Shown piece after piece: positions 28,575-38,268 of a stretch of 64,000 nucleotides of DNA. A program made the position numbers and the translations under genes. The stretch covers positions 1 to 64,000 of the forward strand of contig JADJYF010000011.1 of the NCBI GenBank assembly GCA_016719885.1. The letters run 5' to 3'. Position 1 is the stretch's first letter; each line of letters starts with the position of its first letter. The notes below the pieces were generated by a model. It made no database searches, was not told the origin of the DNA, and saw only the letters and a list, made by a program, of their open reading frames with translations. This DNA comes from Pseudomonadota bacterium. GTDB lineage: Bacteria > Pseudomonadota > Gammaproteobacteria > Ga0077536.

Positions 28575-28968
28575 GGTCCAGGCGTCGTCTGTGCGCATGC
28601 GCGCCGGCGCCGTTCAGGGCCACTGTGCGGTTGAATTCGCGCCGCCCGCCTGATTCAACCTGCGCTGCGTCGGGTCGCTATACAGGGCAGCAGCCCGTGG
28701 CATCCATGGGCACCCCCAAGCCCCGGGCGCGACAGGACAGCATGCCGTTCATCACCCCCCATGTACCGACCTGGCCGGCGGTGCGCAGCTTTCTGATTTC
28801 GTGCTGGCGCGATCCGGACGCCGACGAATCCCTGCAGGCGCAGTTCCGCGGTCACCAATTCCAGGCCGCGTCGCGCAGTTGCCGATGTTTTCGCTGGTGC
28901 ACCTTGCTGCTGGTGGGTGCCGCGCTGGTGGTGTTCGACGAATACGTTGACCATCCGCTGGTGATCGT

Positions 28969-29964
28969 ATGCGCATCCGTCCTGTGCATGCTGGTCGCTT
29001 TCATCTACCTGCCACTGTGGCGCGCCTGGCAACAAGCCCGGCGGCACGCCGGTCTCCACGCGTACCGCGTGGGCGCTTGGCGCTGGCCTTGGCGCTGAGC
29101 GGCGTTGCGTTTTCCTGTCTGTCCATATACCTGTTCGACCTGGTCGAGGATCAGCGGCGCGTGATGATCGCGGCGGTCGTCGCGGCACTGATTTCGACCT
29201 GTGGCTGGATGTTCGCGAGCCTGCCGCTAGCCGCGCTGGCGTGGACAGTGAGTATGAGCACGGTCGTGATCGTCGGAATTGCCACGTTGCAGTGGCAACG
29301 CTACGCACCATTGGTGCCGCTCATGGCCCTGTATGCCTTTGCACTTGCCGGCACCATACTTTTGACCTCGCGCCAGTTTCTGCAGCGGCTGCGCGCCGAG
29401 CATGCGCTCACCGAGCAGCATCAACTGGTCGGCCTGTTGCTCAACGATTTTGAGGAAAGTGCCAGCGACTGGCTGTGGGAAACCGACAGCGACGGGCGGC
29501 TGACGCGGGTCTCGCCGCGCCTCGCGCAAGTGACGGGCCTCGGCACCGATGATTTGCACGGCCGGGTGCTCAGCGACATGCTGGCTACACTGGCGCCGGA
29601 GGGAGACGCCGCGCTGCAGGATCGCCACAAACTCCTCGTCGAACACATGAATGGCAGTGTGCTGTTCCGCGACGTCAGCGTGGCGGTGCAATTGCAGGGC
29701 AAACGTCGCTGGTGGTCGTTTACCGCCAAACCCCTGCTCGATGCCACCGGTAAGACGTGCGGCTGGCGCGGCGTGGCGTCGGATGTCACCGACCAGCGGG
29801 AGCGCAACAACGAACTGGTGCCAGGCCAACCTCGATTCCTTGACCGGTCTTGGCAACCGTCATTTCTTCAATCGTCGCCTGGCGACCTTCTTCGCGACGC
29901 CGGGGCACACCAAGCCCTGCGTGCTGTTCGTGCTCGATCTCGACAACTTCAAGACCGTCAATGA
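28969..29964 (+). CDS. Middle fragment of the frameshifted sensor: membrane helices and PAS domain
   Basis: This open frame holds the central part of the broken GGDEF-EAL gene. True coding in it appears to run from about 29060 to 29815: four or so hydrophobic segments, then a PAS domain beginning around NDFEESASDWLWETDSDG and ending with GWRGVASDVTDQRER, a typical PAS/PAC ending. Sequence outside those limits is out-of-frame. It probably does not make a separate protein. Confidence 0.5.
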   Translation: MRIRPVHAGRFHLPATVARLATSPAARRSPRVPRGRLALALALSGVAFSCLSIYLFDLVEDQRRVMIAAVVAALISTCGWMFASLPLAALAWTVSMSTVVIVGIATLQWQRYAPLVPLMALYAFALAGTILLTSRQFLQRLRAEHALTEQHQLVGLLLNDFEESASDWLWETDSDGRLTRVSPRLAQVTGLGTDDLHGRVLSDMLATLAPEGDAALQDRHKLLVEHMNGSVLFRDVSVAVQLQGKRRWWSFTAKPLLDATGKTCGWRGVASDVTDQRERNNELVPGQPRFLDRSWQPSFLQSSPGDLLRDAGAHQALRAVRARSRQLQDRQ

Positions 29965-31252
29965 TTCGCTGGGCCACGCGGCGGGCGACGTGCTGCTGTG
30001 CGAAGTCGCGCGCCGTCTGCGCAGCCAGGTGCGTCGGGACGCGGTGCTGGCGCGCCTCGGCGGCGACGAATTCGCCCTGCTGGTGCCGGGCGTGTTCGAG
30101 CGCCAGGTCGCGCAGGGCCTCGGCGACCGCTTGCAGCAGGCGCTGATGGCGCCGTGCGTGATCAACGACCATCGCATCGAAGTGCATGCCAGCATTGGCG
30201 TCGGCTATGCACCGCAGGATGCGGACAACGCGCAGGACCTGCTCAAGATCGCCGACATGGCGCTGTACGCGGCGAAGGCCGCCGGACGCCGCACGCTGCG
30301 CTTTTTCGAACGTCACATGGAGGTCGAGGCGCGCGACAAGCTGGGCCTGTTGGCCGACCTCAGCGACGCGCTGCGCGAAGGGCAACTCGAAGTGCATTAC
30401 CAGCCGCAGGTGCGGCTGCGTGACGGCGCCCTGATCGGCTTCGAGGCGCTGGTGCGCTGGCGGCATCCGACGCGTGGCATGGTGCCGCCGGTGCAGTTCA
30501 TCGCGCTCGCGGAAGACAGCGGTCTGATCGTGCCGCTGGGACGCTGGGTGCTGGAGCAGGCCTGCCGCGATGCCGCGCAATGGCCGGGCGACAAGCGCGT
30601 GGCGGTGAACGTCTCGGCGGTGGAGTTCGAGCAGGCCGATATCCGCCAGGTGGTGCGCGAAGCGCTGCGAGTGAGCGCGCTGCCGGTCAAACGCCTGGAA
30701 CTGGAATTGACCGAATCGACCCTGCTCGGCGACAGCGTGGCGGCCATCAAGCTGCTGCAGGATCTGCGCGACGACGGCGTGCGTATCGCGCTGGATGATT
30801 TCGGCACCGGCTTTTCGTCGCTCGCCTACCTGCGCAACCTGCCGCTCGACAAGCTCAAGATAGACCGCTCGTTCGTCAGGACGCTCGATGACGACGACAA
30901 TGCCCAGAGTATCGCCATCGTGCAGGCCATCCACCGGCTGGCCAGCGCCATGGGGCTCGATACCATCGCCGAGGGTGTCGAAACCGAGGCCCAGCGCCTG
31001 GCCTTGAAACGCATCGGTTGTGGCCTCGGCCAGGGCTACCTGTTCGCCAAGGCCATGACCGCGGCACAGACCCTGGAATTCATCGAGGCCTACGACAACG
31101 ACAACGTCGACCTGGCGATGACCATCGCGCATGTGAAAGCGCCGCCGCAGATCCTGGACCAGGACCTGCGGGTGGACGACCTGCGCATGACCATCGGCCG
31201 TCGCGGCGTGCCCTTGTCGCACTGGGCGGCGGCGACGGCGGCGCGCGGTTAG
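29651..31252 (+). CDS. GGDEF-EAL catalytic portion (cyclic di-GMP turnover)
   Basis: True coding starts near 29823. The GGDEF domain has an intact GGDEF motif at about 30059-30073 but no RxxD inhibitory site at the usual spacing. The EAL domain keeps EAL, the metal-binding NVS, the ELTES glutamate, DDFGTG, KID and EGVE, so phosphodiesterase activity is expected if the protein is made. Composite proteins of this kind can work in either direction. The portion upstream of 29823 in this frame is not real coding sequence. Confidence 0.7.
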   Translation: MAVCCSATSAWRCNCRANVAGGRLPPNPCSMPPVRRAAGAAWRRMSPTSGSATTNWCQANLDSLTGLGNRHFFNRRLATFFATPGHTKPCVLFVLDLDNFKTVNDSLGHAAGDVLLCEVARRLRSQVRRDAVLARLGGDEFALLVPGVFERQVAQGLGDRLQQALMAPCVINDHRIEVHASIGVGYAPQDADNAQDLLKIADMALYAAKAAGRRTLRFFERHMEVEARDKLGLLADLSDALREGQLEVHYQPQVRLRDGALIGFEALVRWRHPTRGMVPPVQFIALAEDSGLIVPLGRWVLEQACRDAAQWPGDKRVAVNVSAVEFEQADIRQVVREALRVSALPVKRLELELTESTLLGDSVAAIKLLQDLRDDGVRIALDDFGTGFSSLAYLRNLPLDKLKIDRSFVRTLDDDDNAQSIAIVQAIHRLASAMGLDTIAEGVETEAQRLALKRIGCGLGQGYLFAKAMTAAQTLEFIEAYDNDNVDLAMTIAHVKAPPQILDQDLRVDDLRMTIGRRGVPLSHWAAATAARG

Positions 31253-31260
31253 CGCACCCC

Positions 31261-31345
31261 TGTAGGTGCGAATTCATTCGCACATTGAAACTGGGAATGG
31301 ACGCCGTGCCACGCCATTCAATGTGCGAATGAATTCGCACCTACA
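31261..31345. repeat. REPIN-like inverted doublet, GTAG family, copy 1
   Basis: Two perfect 29 bp inverted arms (31261-31289 and 31317-31345) flank a 27 bp spacer. Each arm begins with TGTAG at its outer end and contains its own small hairpin, GTGCGAATTCATTCGCAC. It lies between the convergent ends of the GGDEF-EAL gene and the acyl-CoA ligase gene. The outward GTAG head followed by a stem-loop is the architecture of REP elements mobilised by RAYT transposases. Confidence 0.85.
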
Positions 31346-31371
31346 GGCACGAATCCGGCGTGGTCCGCTTC

Positions 31372-33018
31372 CTACGGACTGCCCATCGCCTCGGCATCCT
31401 TGCGCAGCTTGAATTTCTGGATCTTGCCGGTCGCGGTCTTCGGCAGATCGCAGAACACGATGGTCTTGGGCGCCTTGAAGTGCGCTAGCTTCTCGCGGCA
31501 CCAGGCGATGATCTGCTTGTCCGTGACCGGGCCGGCGGTCGGCTTCAAGGTCACGAACGCGCAGGGCGTCTCGCCCCACTTGTCGTCGGGACGCGCCACC
31601 ACCGCCGCTTCCAGTATGTCGGGATGCTTGTACAGCACTTCCTCGACTTCGATGGAGGAAATGTTCTCGCCGCCGGAAATGATGATGTCCTTGGAGCGAT
31701 CCTTGATCTGGATGTAACCGTCGGGATACATCACCGCCAGGTCGCCCGAATGGAACCAGCCGTCGGCCAGTGACTCGTCGGTGGCCTTCTTGTTCTTGAG
31801 ATAGCCGCGCATCACGACATTGCCCTTGAACATCACCTCGCCGAGCGTTTCGCCGTCGCGCGGCACCGGCTGCATGGTCTCGGGGTCCAGCACCTCCAGG
31901 TCTTCCAGCACGTGGTAGCGCACGCCCTGGCGGATGAGTTTCTCGGCGTAGGCTTCTTCGTCGAGCGCCGCCCAGTCGTCCTGCGGCGCGTTGAATACCG
32001 CCGGCCCATAGACCTCGGTGAGGCCGTAGGTATGGGTGATGTGAAAACCATTGGCTTCCATCGAGCGCAGGATGGCGGCCGGCGGCGCGGCGCCGGCGGT
32101 CATGACCTCCACCGTGTGTGGCAGCGGGCGTTTGTCCTCGGGGCGCGCGTGGATGATGAAGTTCAGGACGATGGGCGCGCCGCAGAAATGCGTGACCTTG
32201 TGCTCCGCAATCGCGTCGTAGATCGGCTTGGCGGCGATGCGGCGCAGGCAGATGTTGGTGCCGGCGAGGGCGGCGATGGTCCACGGGAAGGTCCAGCCGC
32301 AGCAATGGAACATCGGCAAGGTCCACAGGTAGACCGGGTGGTGCGTCATGTTCCAGGCCATCGCGCAACTGATGGCATTGAGATAGGCGCCGCGATGATG
32401 ATAGACCACGCCCTTGGGGTTGCCGGTGGTGCCCGAGGTGTAGCACAGCGCCATCGCCTGCCACTCGTTGTCGGGCAATAGCCACGGATGATCGGCATCG
32501 CCCTCGGCGATGAAGTCTTCGTATTCCATCACGCCGATGCGATCGTGGCAGGGCGCATCGACATCGGCGATGTCGATGACCAGCGGCTTGACCTTGGCCA
32601 TCGCCAGCGCGTCGCGCGTGACGTGGGCGAACTCGGTATCGACCAGCACCACCTTGGCTTCGCCGTGATCGAGTATGAAGGCGATGGCCTCGGCATCGAG
32701 ACGGATGTTGATGGGATTGATCACGGCGCCGGCAGCCGGAATGCCGAACAGGCCTTCATAGAAGGCCGGGATGTTGGTCGCGATCACCGCCACCGTGTCG
32801 CCCTTGCCGATGCCGCGCTTGGCCAGCGCCGAGGCGAGCCGCCGGCAGCGCGTGAAGGTTTCCATCCAACTGAAGCGACGTTCGCCGTGCACGACGGCCA
32901 GGCGCTGCGGATACACCGCCGCCGCGCGCGCCAGCATGCTGAGCGGCGACAGCGGCACGTAGTTGGCCGGGACCTGGTCGAGATCCAGTTCATAGGGATT
33001 ACGGGCGGCGTCGTTCAT
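31372..33018 (-). CDS. AMP-forming acyl-CoA synthetase
   Basis: A 548-residue ligase of the ANL superfamily with the P-loop YTSGTTGNPKG beginning at 193, the A5-type motif THTYGLTEVYGP, GWFHSGDLA, a GGENISS hinge region and the catalytic lysine K532 in KTATGKIQK. It activates a carboxylic acid with ATP to the acyl-AMP and then the CoA thioester in the cytoplasm. The sequence resembles medium-chain or methylmercaptopropionate-type ligases (AlkK/DmdB group), but the substrate cannot be read from it. It follows a crotonase gene on the same strand after 75 bp, so the two are probably co-transcribed. Confidence 0.93.
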   Translation of the reverse strand: MNDAARNPYELDLDQVPANYVPLSPLSMLARAAAVYPQRLAVVHGERRFSWMETFTRCRRLASALAKRGIGKGDTVAVIATNIPAFYEGLFGIPAAGAVINPINIRLDAEAIAFILDHGEAKVVLVDTEFAHVTRDALAMAKVKPLVIDIADVDAPCHDRIGVMEYEDFIAEGDADHPWLLPDNEWQAMALCYTSGTTGNPKGVVYHHRGAYLNAISCAMAWNMTHHPVYLWTLPMFHCCGWTFPWTIAALAGTNICLRRIAAKPIYDAIAEHKVTHFCGAPIVLNFIIHARPEDKRPLPHTVEVMTAGAAPPAAILRSMEANGFHITHTYGLTEVYGPAVFNAPQDDWAALDEEAYAEKLIRQGVRYHVLEDLEVLDPETMQPVPRDGETLGEVMFKGNVVMRGYLKNKKATDESLADGWFHSGDLAVMYPDGYIQIKDRSKDIIISGGENISSIEVEEVLYKHPDILEAAVVARPDDKWGETPCAFVTLKPTAGPVTDKQIIAWCREKLAHFKAPKTIVFCDLPKTATGKIQKFKLRKDAEAMGSP

Positions 33019-33093
33019 GCCGGGAGTTCCTCATGCGATGTTGATGCGCGCACCACGGTCACAGCTTGGGTGCGCGGCAGCGGGTAGTGGGAT

Positions 33094-33897
33094 TCAGCGG
33101 TCCTGCCACTTGGGCGGACGCTTCTCGATGAAGGCGTTGAGGCCTTCCACACCGTCGGCGGCGAGCAGGTTGCACACCAGTTCCTCGGCGGTGCCGCGAT
33201 AGGCGCTGTCGAGACCTTGGTTCACCTGGCGATAGAACGAGGCCTTGCCGAGGCGCACCGCGTATTGCGATTTCTCGGCGATGCGCAGCGCGAGGGCGCG
33301 AGTGCGTGCTTCGAGTTCGGCATCATCGACCACGTGGTTGACGAGGCCGATTTCGAAGGCGCGCGTGGCGTCGATGAAGTCACCGGTCAGCAGCATTTCC
33401 AGGGCATGCTTGCGCTGCACGACGCGGCTCAAGGCCACCGACGGCGTCGCGCAATAAAGGCCGTTGGCGATGCCGTTGGTGGCGAAGCGTGCGCTGCTGG
33501 CGGCCACCGCGAGATCGCAGCTCGCGACCAGCTGACAGCCGGCGGCGGTGGCGATGCCCTGCACCCTGGCGATCACCGGCTGCGGCAGCGCGACGATGGC
33601 CTGCATCATGCGCGAGCAGTCGGCCAGCAGGCGACGATAGAACGTCTCGTCGCGATGGGCATTCATTTCCTTCAGATCATGGCCGGTGGAAAAGGCCTTG
33701 CCGGTCGACGCCACGATCACGACCCGCACCTCGGCACTGGCGGCGATCGCCGCGAGGTGCTCGTTCATGGCGGCGATGACTTCGCTGGTGAGGGTGTTGT
33801 AACGACTGGGACGATCGAGCGTCAGGGTGGCGATGCCGTCGGCGAGCGCATAGCTCACGGCGGATTCGGGCAAGGGCTGCGTATGGCTGGCGGTCAT
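33094..33897 (-). CDS. Enoyl-CoA hydratase/isomerase family protein (ECHDC3-like)
   Basis: A 267-residue crotonase-fold protein with the oxyanion-hole segments STGKAFSTGHDLKEM and GIATAAGCQLVASCDLA. The glutamates used by classical hydratases at GGCE and PE are absent (AAGCQ, NGLYC), a pattern seen in the ECHDC3-like branch, so ordinary enoyl-CoA hydratase activity is doubtful. It is the first gene of a two-gene unit with the acyl-CoA ligase and is divergent from another crotonase gene across a 161 bp spacer that should hold promoters for both. Confidence 0.88.
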   Translation of the reverse strand: MTASHTQPLPESAVSYALADGIATLTLDRPSRYNTLTSEVIAAMNEHLAAIAASAEVRVVIVASTGKAFSTGHDLKEMNAHRDETFYRRLLADCSRMMQAIVALPQPVIARVQGIATAAGCQLVASCDLAVAASSARFATNGIANGLYCATPSVALSRVVQRKHALEMLLTGDFIDATRAFEIGLVNHVVDDAELEARTRALALRIAEKSQYAVRLGKASFYRQVNQGLDSAYRGTAEELVCNLLAADGVEGLNAFIEKRPPKWQDR

Positions 33898-34058
33898 CGT
33901 CGTGCTCCGGGGTCAGGCCGGTTATTGTCGAGGCGGGCCGAGGGCTTCGCAAGCGACCGGCGTGGCGATGTTATCCTGCCGCGCGGGCCCGGGCGGCCCG
34001 CGGATTTTCACCGGCCGGCGCTTTGCGCCGCCGATCACGCCATGCAGGGGAGACGAGC

Positions 34059-34892
34059 ATGCAGTACCGCGACATTCTCTACCGGGTCGAGGATCCGGTC
34101 GCCATCATCACCATGAACCGCCCGGAGCGGCTCAACGCGTTCACGCGCACCATGCTGGCCGAGATCCGCCACGCGGTGGCGGCCGCCGAACGCGACCCGC
34201 GCGTGGTCGGCATCATTCTCACCGGCGCGGGCCGTGGTTTCTGTGCGGGCATGGACATGGCGGCGCTCGATGAGATCTCGGCCTCGGCCAGTCTCGACGG
34301 CGCCGAGGACCCGGCGCTCGCGGCGGCGCCGGGCGATGTCGCCATGGGCCCCGATTTCAGCATCGCGTATACCTACCTGCTGGCGGTGCGCAAGCCGGTG
34401 CTGGCGGCCGTCAATGGTCCCTGCGCGGGGCTCGGTTTCTGTTTCGCGGTGCTGTGCGACATGCGTTTCGTCGAGCGCCAGGCCAAGTTCTCGACCGCCT
34501 TCGCCGGCCGTGGCCTGGTCGCCGAGCACGGCGTGTCGTGGCTGCTGCCGCGCCTCATCGGCACGTCGCGATCGCTCGACATCCTGTGGAGCGCGCGGCG
34601 CTTCGATGGCGAGGAGGCGGACAAGATGGGCTTGGCCGATCGCCTGTGCGAGACCGGCGGCGCCGTCGAGCAGGCGCGCGAATACATCGTCAACCTGTCG
34701 AAGAGCGTGTCGCCGGCGTCGATGATGATCATCAAGCAGCAGGTCTATCGTCATCTCATGGTGACGCTGGGGCCGGCCATGGAAGAGACCAACCGGCTCA
34801 TGGAAGAGAGTCTCGGACGGCCGGATTTCCGCGAGGGCGTGCGCTCCTTTCTCGAGCAGCGCGAGCCGGCCTTCAAGCGCGTGAGTCTGTAG
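34059..34892 (+). CDS. Enoyl-CoA hydratase/isomerase family protein
   Basis: A 277-residue crotonase-fold protein. GAGRGFCAGMDM and GPCAGLGFCFAVLCD form the acyl-CoA oxyanion hole; the first hydratase glutamate is missing, but a glutamate in GLVAEHG (E156) occupies the second catalytic position, a pattern seen in isomerase and hydratase subgroups. ATG 34059 follows a GGGGAGA ribosome site at 34047-34053, which decides against the TTG at 34023. A long hairpin follows the stop codon. Its substrate is unknown; location suggests the same acyl-CoA pathway as the divergent ligase/crotonase pair. Confidence 0.9.
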   Translation: MQYRDILYRVEDPVAIITMNRPERLNAFTRTMLAEIRHAVAAAERDPRVVGIILTGAGRGFCAGMDMAALDEISASASLDGAEDPALAAAPGDVAMGPDFSIAYTYLLAVRKPVLAAVNGPCAGLGFCFAVLCDMRFVERQAKFSTAFAGRGLVAEHGVSWLLPRLIGTSRSLDILWSARRFDGEEADKMGLADRLCETGGAVEQAREYIVNLSKSVSPASMMIIKQQVYRHLMVTLGPAMEETNRLMEESLGRPDFREGVRSFLEQREPAFKRVSL

Positions 34893-34931
34893 CGCGACTA
34901 CCGGATCGGGGGTATTTCTTCGGCGACCAGC

Positions 34932-34962
34932 GTGTGTCGTGCGCATTTCGCGCACGACACAC
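34932..34962. terminator. Perfect 13 bp stem-loop after the crotonase gene
   Basis: GTGTGTCGTGCGC (34932-34944) and its exact complement (34950-34962) enclose the loop ATTTC, 40 bp after the crotonase stop. There is no T tract, so it may be a weak terminator or mRNA-stabilising hairpin. It also lies 138 bp ahead of the LLM gene. Confidence 0.5.
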
Positions 34963-34972
34963 GGCGCGAGGC

Positions 34973-34986
34973 TTGAGATGGATCAA
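34973..34986. promoter_or_regulatory. FNR/ANR-like box upstream of the LLM gene
   Basis: TTGAGATGGATCAA matches the FNR-family consensus TTGAT-N4-ATCAA at nine of ten positions. It is centred about 120 bp ahead of the luciferase-like monooxygenase start codon. Confidence 0.4.
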
Positions 34987-35099
34987 GCATCGTTGCCATG
35001 ATTGTGCGAGCGTCGCCAGAGCCGCGCTGGCCGTGATCATCGTCCGGTCGCGCCGATCTCGGCCATGCCACTCAATCAACGTCAGGGGAGTCACCAGCC

Positions 35100-36245
35100 A
35101 TGCGCGTAGGCGCCACGATATTCAATCAAAATTATTCCGACTGGGATCGCTACGAAGCGGAAGAGCGCGGTGAAAAGGTTGCCGCCCGTCCGCAGCAATC
35201 CGACCGCGACATCTTCCTGGAAGAGCTCGACATCGCGCGCATCGCCGACGACACCGGCTTCGATGCGCTGTGGACCATCGAGCATCACTTCACGCCCTAC
35301 ACCATGGTCACCAACCCGCTGCAGTACCTGACCTACGTGGCGGGTATCACCAAGCGCGTCGATCTCGGCACCATGGTCACGGTGCTGCCGTGGCACAACC
35401 CGGTGCGCGTCGCCGAAGACGTCAACATGCTCGACACCTTCCTCGGGCCCAAGCGCGAGATCATCTGCGGCGTCGGTCGCGGACTCGGGCGTCGTGAATA
35501 CGAAGGCCTTTCCATCGACCAGGGCGAGGCGCGCGAGCGTTTCGACGAATCGCTGCAGGTCTTGAACATGCTGCTCTCGACCGGCAAGTGCGACTTCGAC
35601 GGCAAGCATTACAAGATAAAGGGCTTGAAGCTGCGTCCGCAGCCCGACAAGGACTTGAGCCCCAACCTGTGGTGCGCCGGCGGTACCGACGAGACGGTCG
35701 AAATCATCGCGCGTCACGGCGTGCGTCCGCTGGTCATTCCGACCACCAGCCTCGGCCTGTCGCTCGAGACCGCGCGCAAGTACGCACGTCTGCATGCCAA
35801 GGCCGGTTTCGCGCCGTCCAAGACCAAGCTCGCGCTGTGGACCTATGTCGCCGAGACCGAAGCCGAAGCGAAAGCCGGCGCCGAACAGTACATGGTGCAG
35901 TACGCCGATTCGGCGCTGCGTCACTACGAGCTGCGCGGCAGCCACCTCGGCAACATCAAGGGCTACGAGTCCTACGGTGCGATGCAGAAGGCGCTGGCCG
36001 CCGACCCGACGCCGTTCCTGCGCGGTTTCGTCGATTCCCATCCGTGGGGCACGCCGGATCAGACCATCAAGCGCGCCAAGGATCTCGCCATGCAGTTCGG
36101 CTGCGAGGAGATCATGTTCATCTTCAAGTACGGCGGCATGCCGATGAAGATGGCCGAGAAGAGCATGAAGCTGTTCGCCAAGGAAGTGATGCCGGCGCTG
36201 CAGGAATTGAATCCGCAGCCGATCGAAGTGCAGGACGCGGCCTGA
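35100..36245 (+). CDS. Luciferase-like (LLM class) flavin-dependent monooxygenase
   Basis: A 381-residue protein of the bacterial luciferase TIM-barrel family: FDALWTIEHHFTPY near residue 60, LGTMVTVLPWHNPVRVAED around 90-110, and the GVGRGLGRREYEGL segment typical of the flavin-binding part. Members use reduced FMN from a partner reductase plus O2 to oxidise small organic compounds. No flavin reductase gene is adjacent. AGGGGAG upstream of ATG 35100 is a strong ribosome site, and an FNR-like box lies upstream. Substrate unknown. Confidence 0.92.
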   Translation: MRVGATIFNQNYSDWDRYEAEERGEKVAARPQQSDRDIFLEELDIARIADDTGFDALWTIEHHFTPYTMVTNPLQYLTYVAGITKRVDLGTMVTVLPWHNPVRVAEDVNMLDTFLGPKREIICGVGRGLGRREYEGLSIDQGEARERFDESLQVLNMLLSTGKCDFDGKHYKIKGLKLRPQPDKDLSPNLWCAGGTDETVEIIARHGVRPLVIPTTSLGLSLETARKYARLHAKAGFAPSKTKLALWTYVAETEAEAKAGAEQYMVQYADSALRHYELRGSHLGNIKGYESYGAMQKALAADPTPFLRGFVDSHPWGTPDQTIKRAKDLAMQFGCEEIMFIFKYGGMPMKMAEKSMKLFAKEVMPALQELNPQPIEVQDAA

Positions 36246-36277
36246 GCCGCGTCGTCCTTCGGGGCATCCTTATATTT

Positions 36278-36345
36278 TGTGGGTCAGGCTTCAGCCTGAC
36301 ATTCAAGTCGCTGCAAAGCAGCAGTCAGACTGAAGTCCGACCCAT
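36278..36345. repeat. REPIN-like inverted doublet, GTGG family, copy 1
   Basis: The left unit starts TGTGG then hairpin GTCAGGCTTCAGCCTGAC; the right unit is the inverse, with one mismatch in its stem (GTCAGACTGAAGTCCGAC). It sits between the convergent LLM and ybiT genes. Confidence 0.8.
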
Positions 36346-36380
36346 AATGAATCTGGATTGGTACCCGCCGGGCCAGCGTG

Positions 36381-38006
<1,626 letters not shown>

Positions 38007-38268
38007 GATAGGATTCCGAGTGGGGCAAGCGTTGAACGATGGCCCGGCGCGACGCGGACATGGGCGCGGCCGGCGGGGTCCGGGCATTCGCGGCCGGGTC
38101 CGAGCGGGGCGCTCGGAGGCTGAATGCGGCGGTGCGACATCATACGCGTTTGAGGCCGCTGACGCTCCCCTTGGCGGCGCCCGGCCGGCGCCCCGCAATC
38201 TGACCGTGGTCAGCCGGCCCGCGCCGGGGCCGGCCTACCATGCGACGACCATGGTGGTCCCCAACCTC

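Larger units (their letters stand above)
28742..31252 (+). pseudogene. Membrane PAS-GGDEF-EAL protein interrupted by two compensating frameshifts
   Basis: One logical gene is spread over two reading frames. ATG 28742 opens a frame encoding two hydrophobic segments but stops at 29096-29098. Between about 28970 and 29095 the homologous reading moves to another frame, which carries more membrane segments and a PAS domain to about 29815. Near 29815-29825 the original frame resumes with ANLDSLTGLGNR, the start of the GGDEF domain. The first shift looks like a lost base (or two extra), the second like one extra base (or two lost). The product, if restored, would be a membrane sensor acting on cyclic di-GMP. 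Whether this is a real pseudogene or a sequence error cannot be told here. Confidence 0.75.

Noticed and set aside
28969..29098. Programmed ribosomal frameshifting in the GGDEF-EAL gene
   Set aside because: No slippery heptamer or obvious downstream pseudoknot was seen, and a second opposite shift would also be required.
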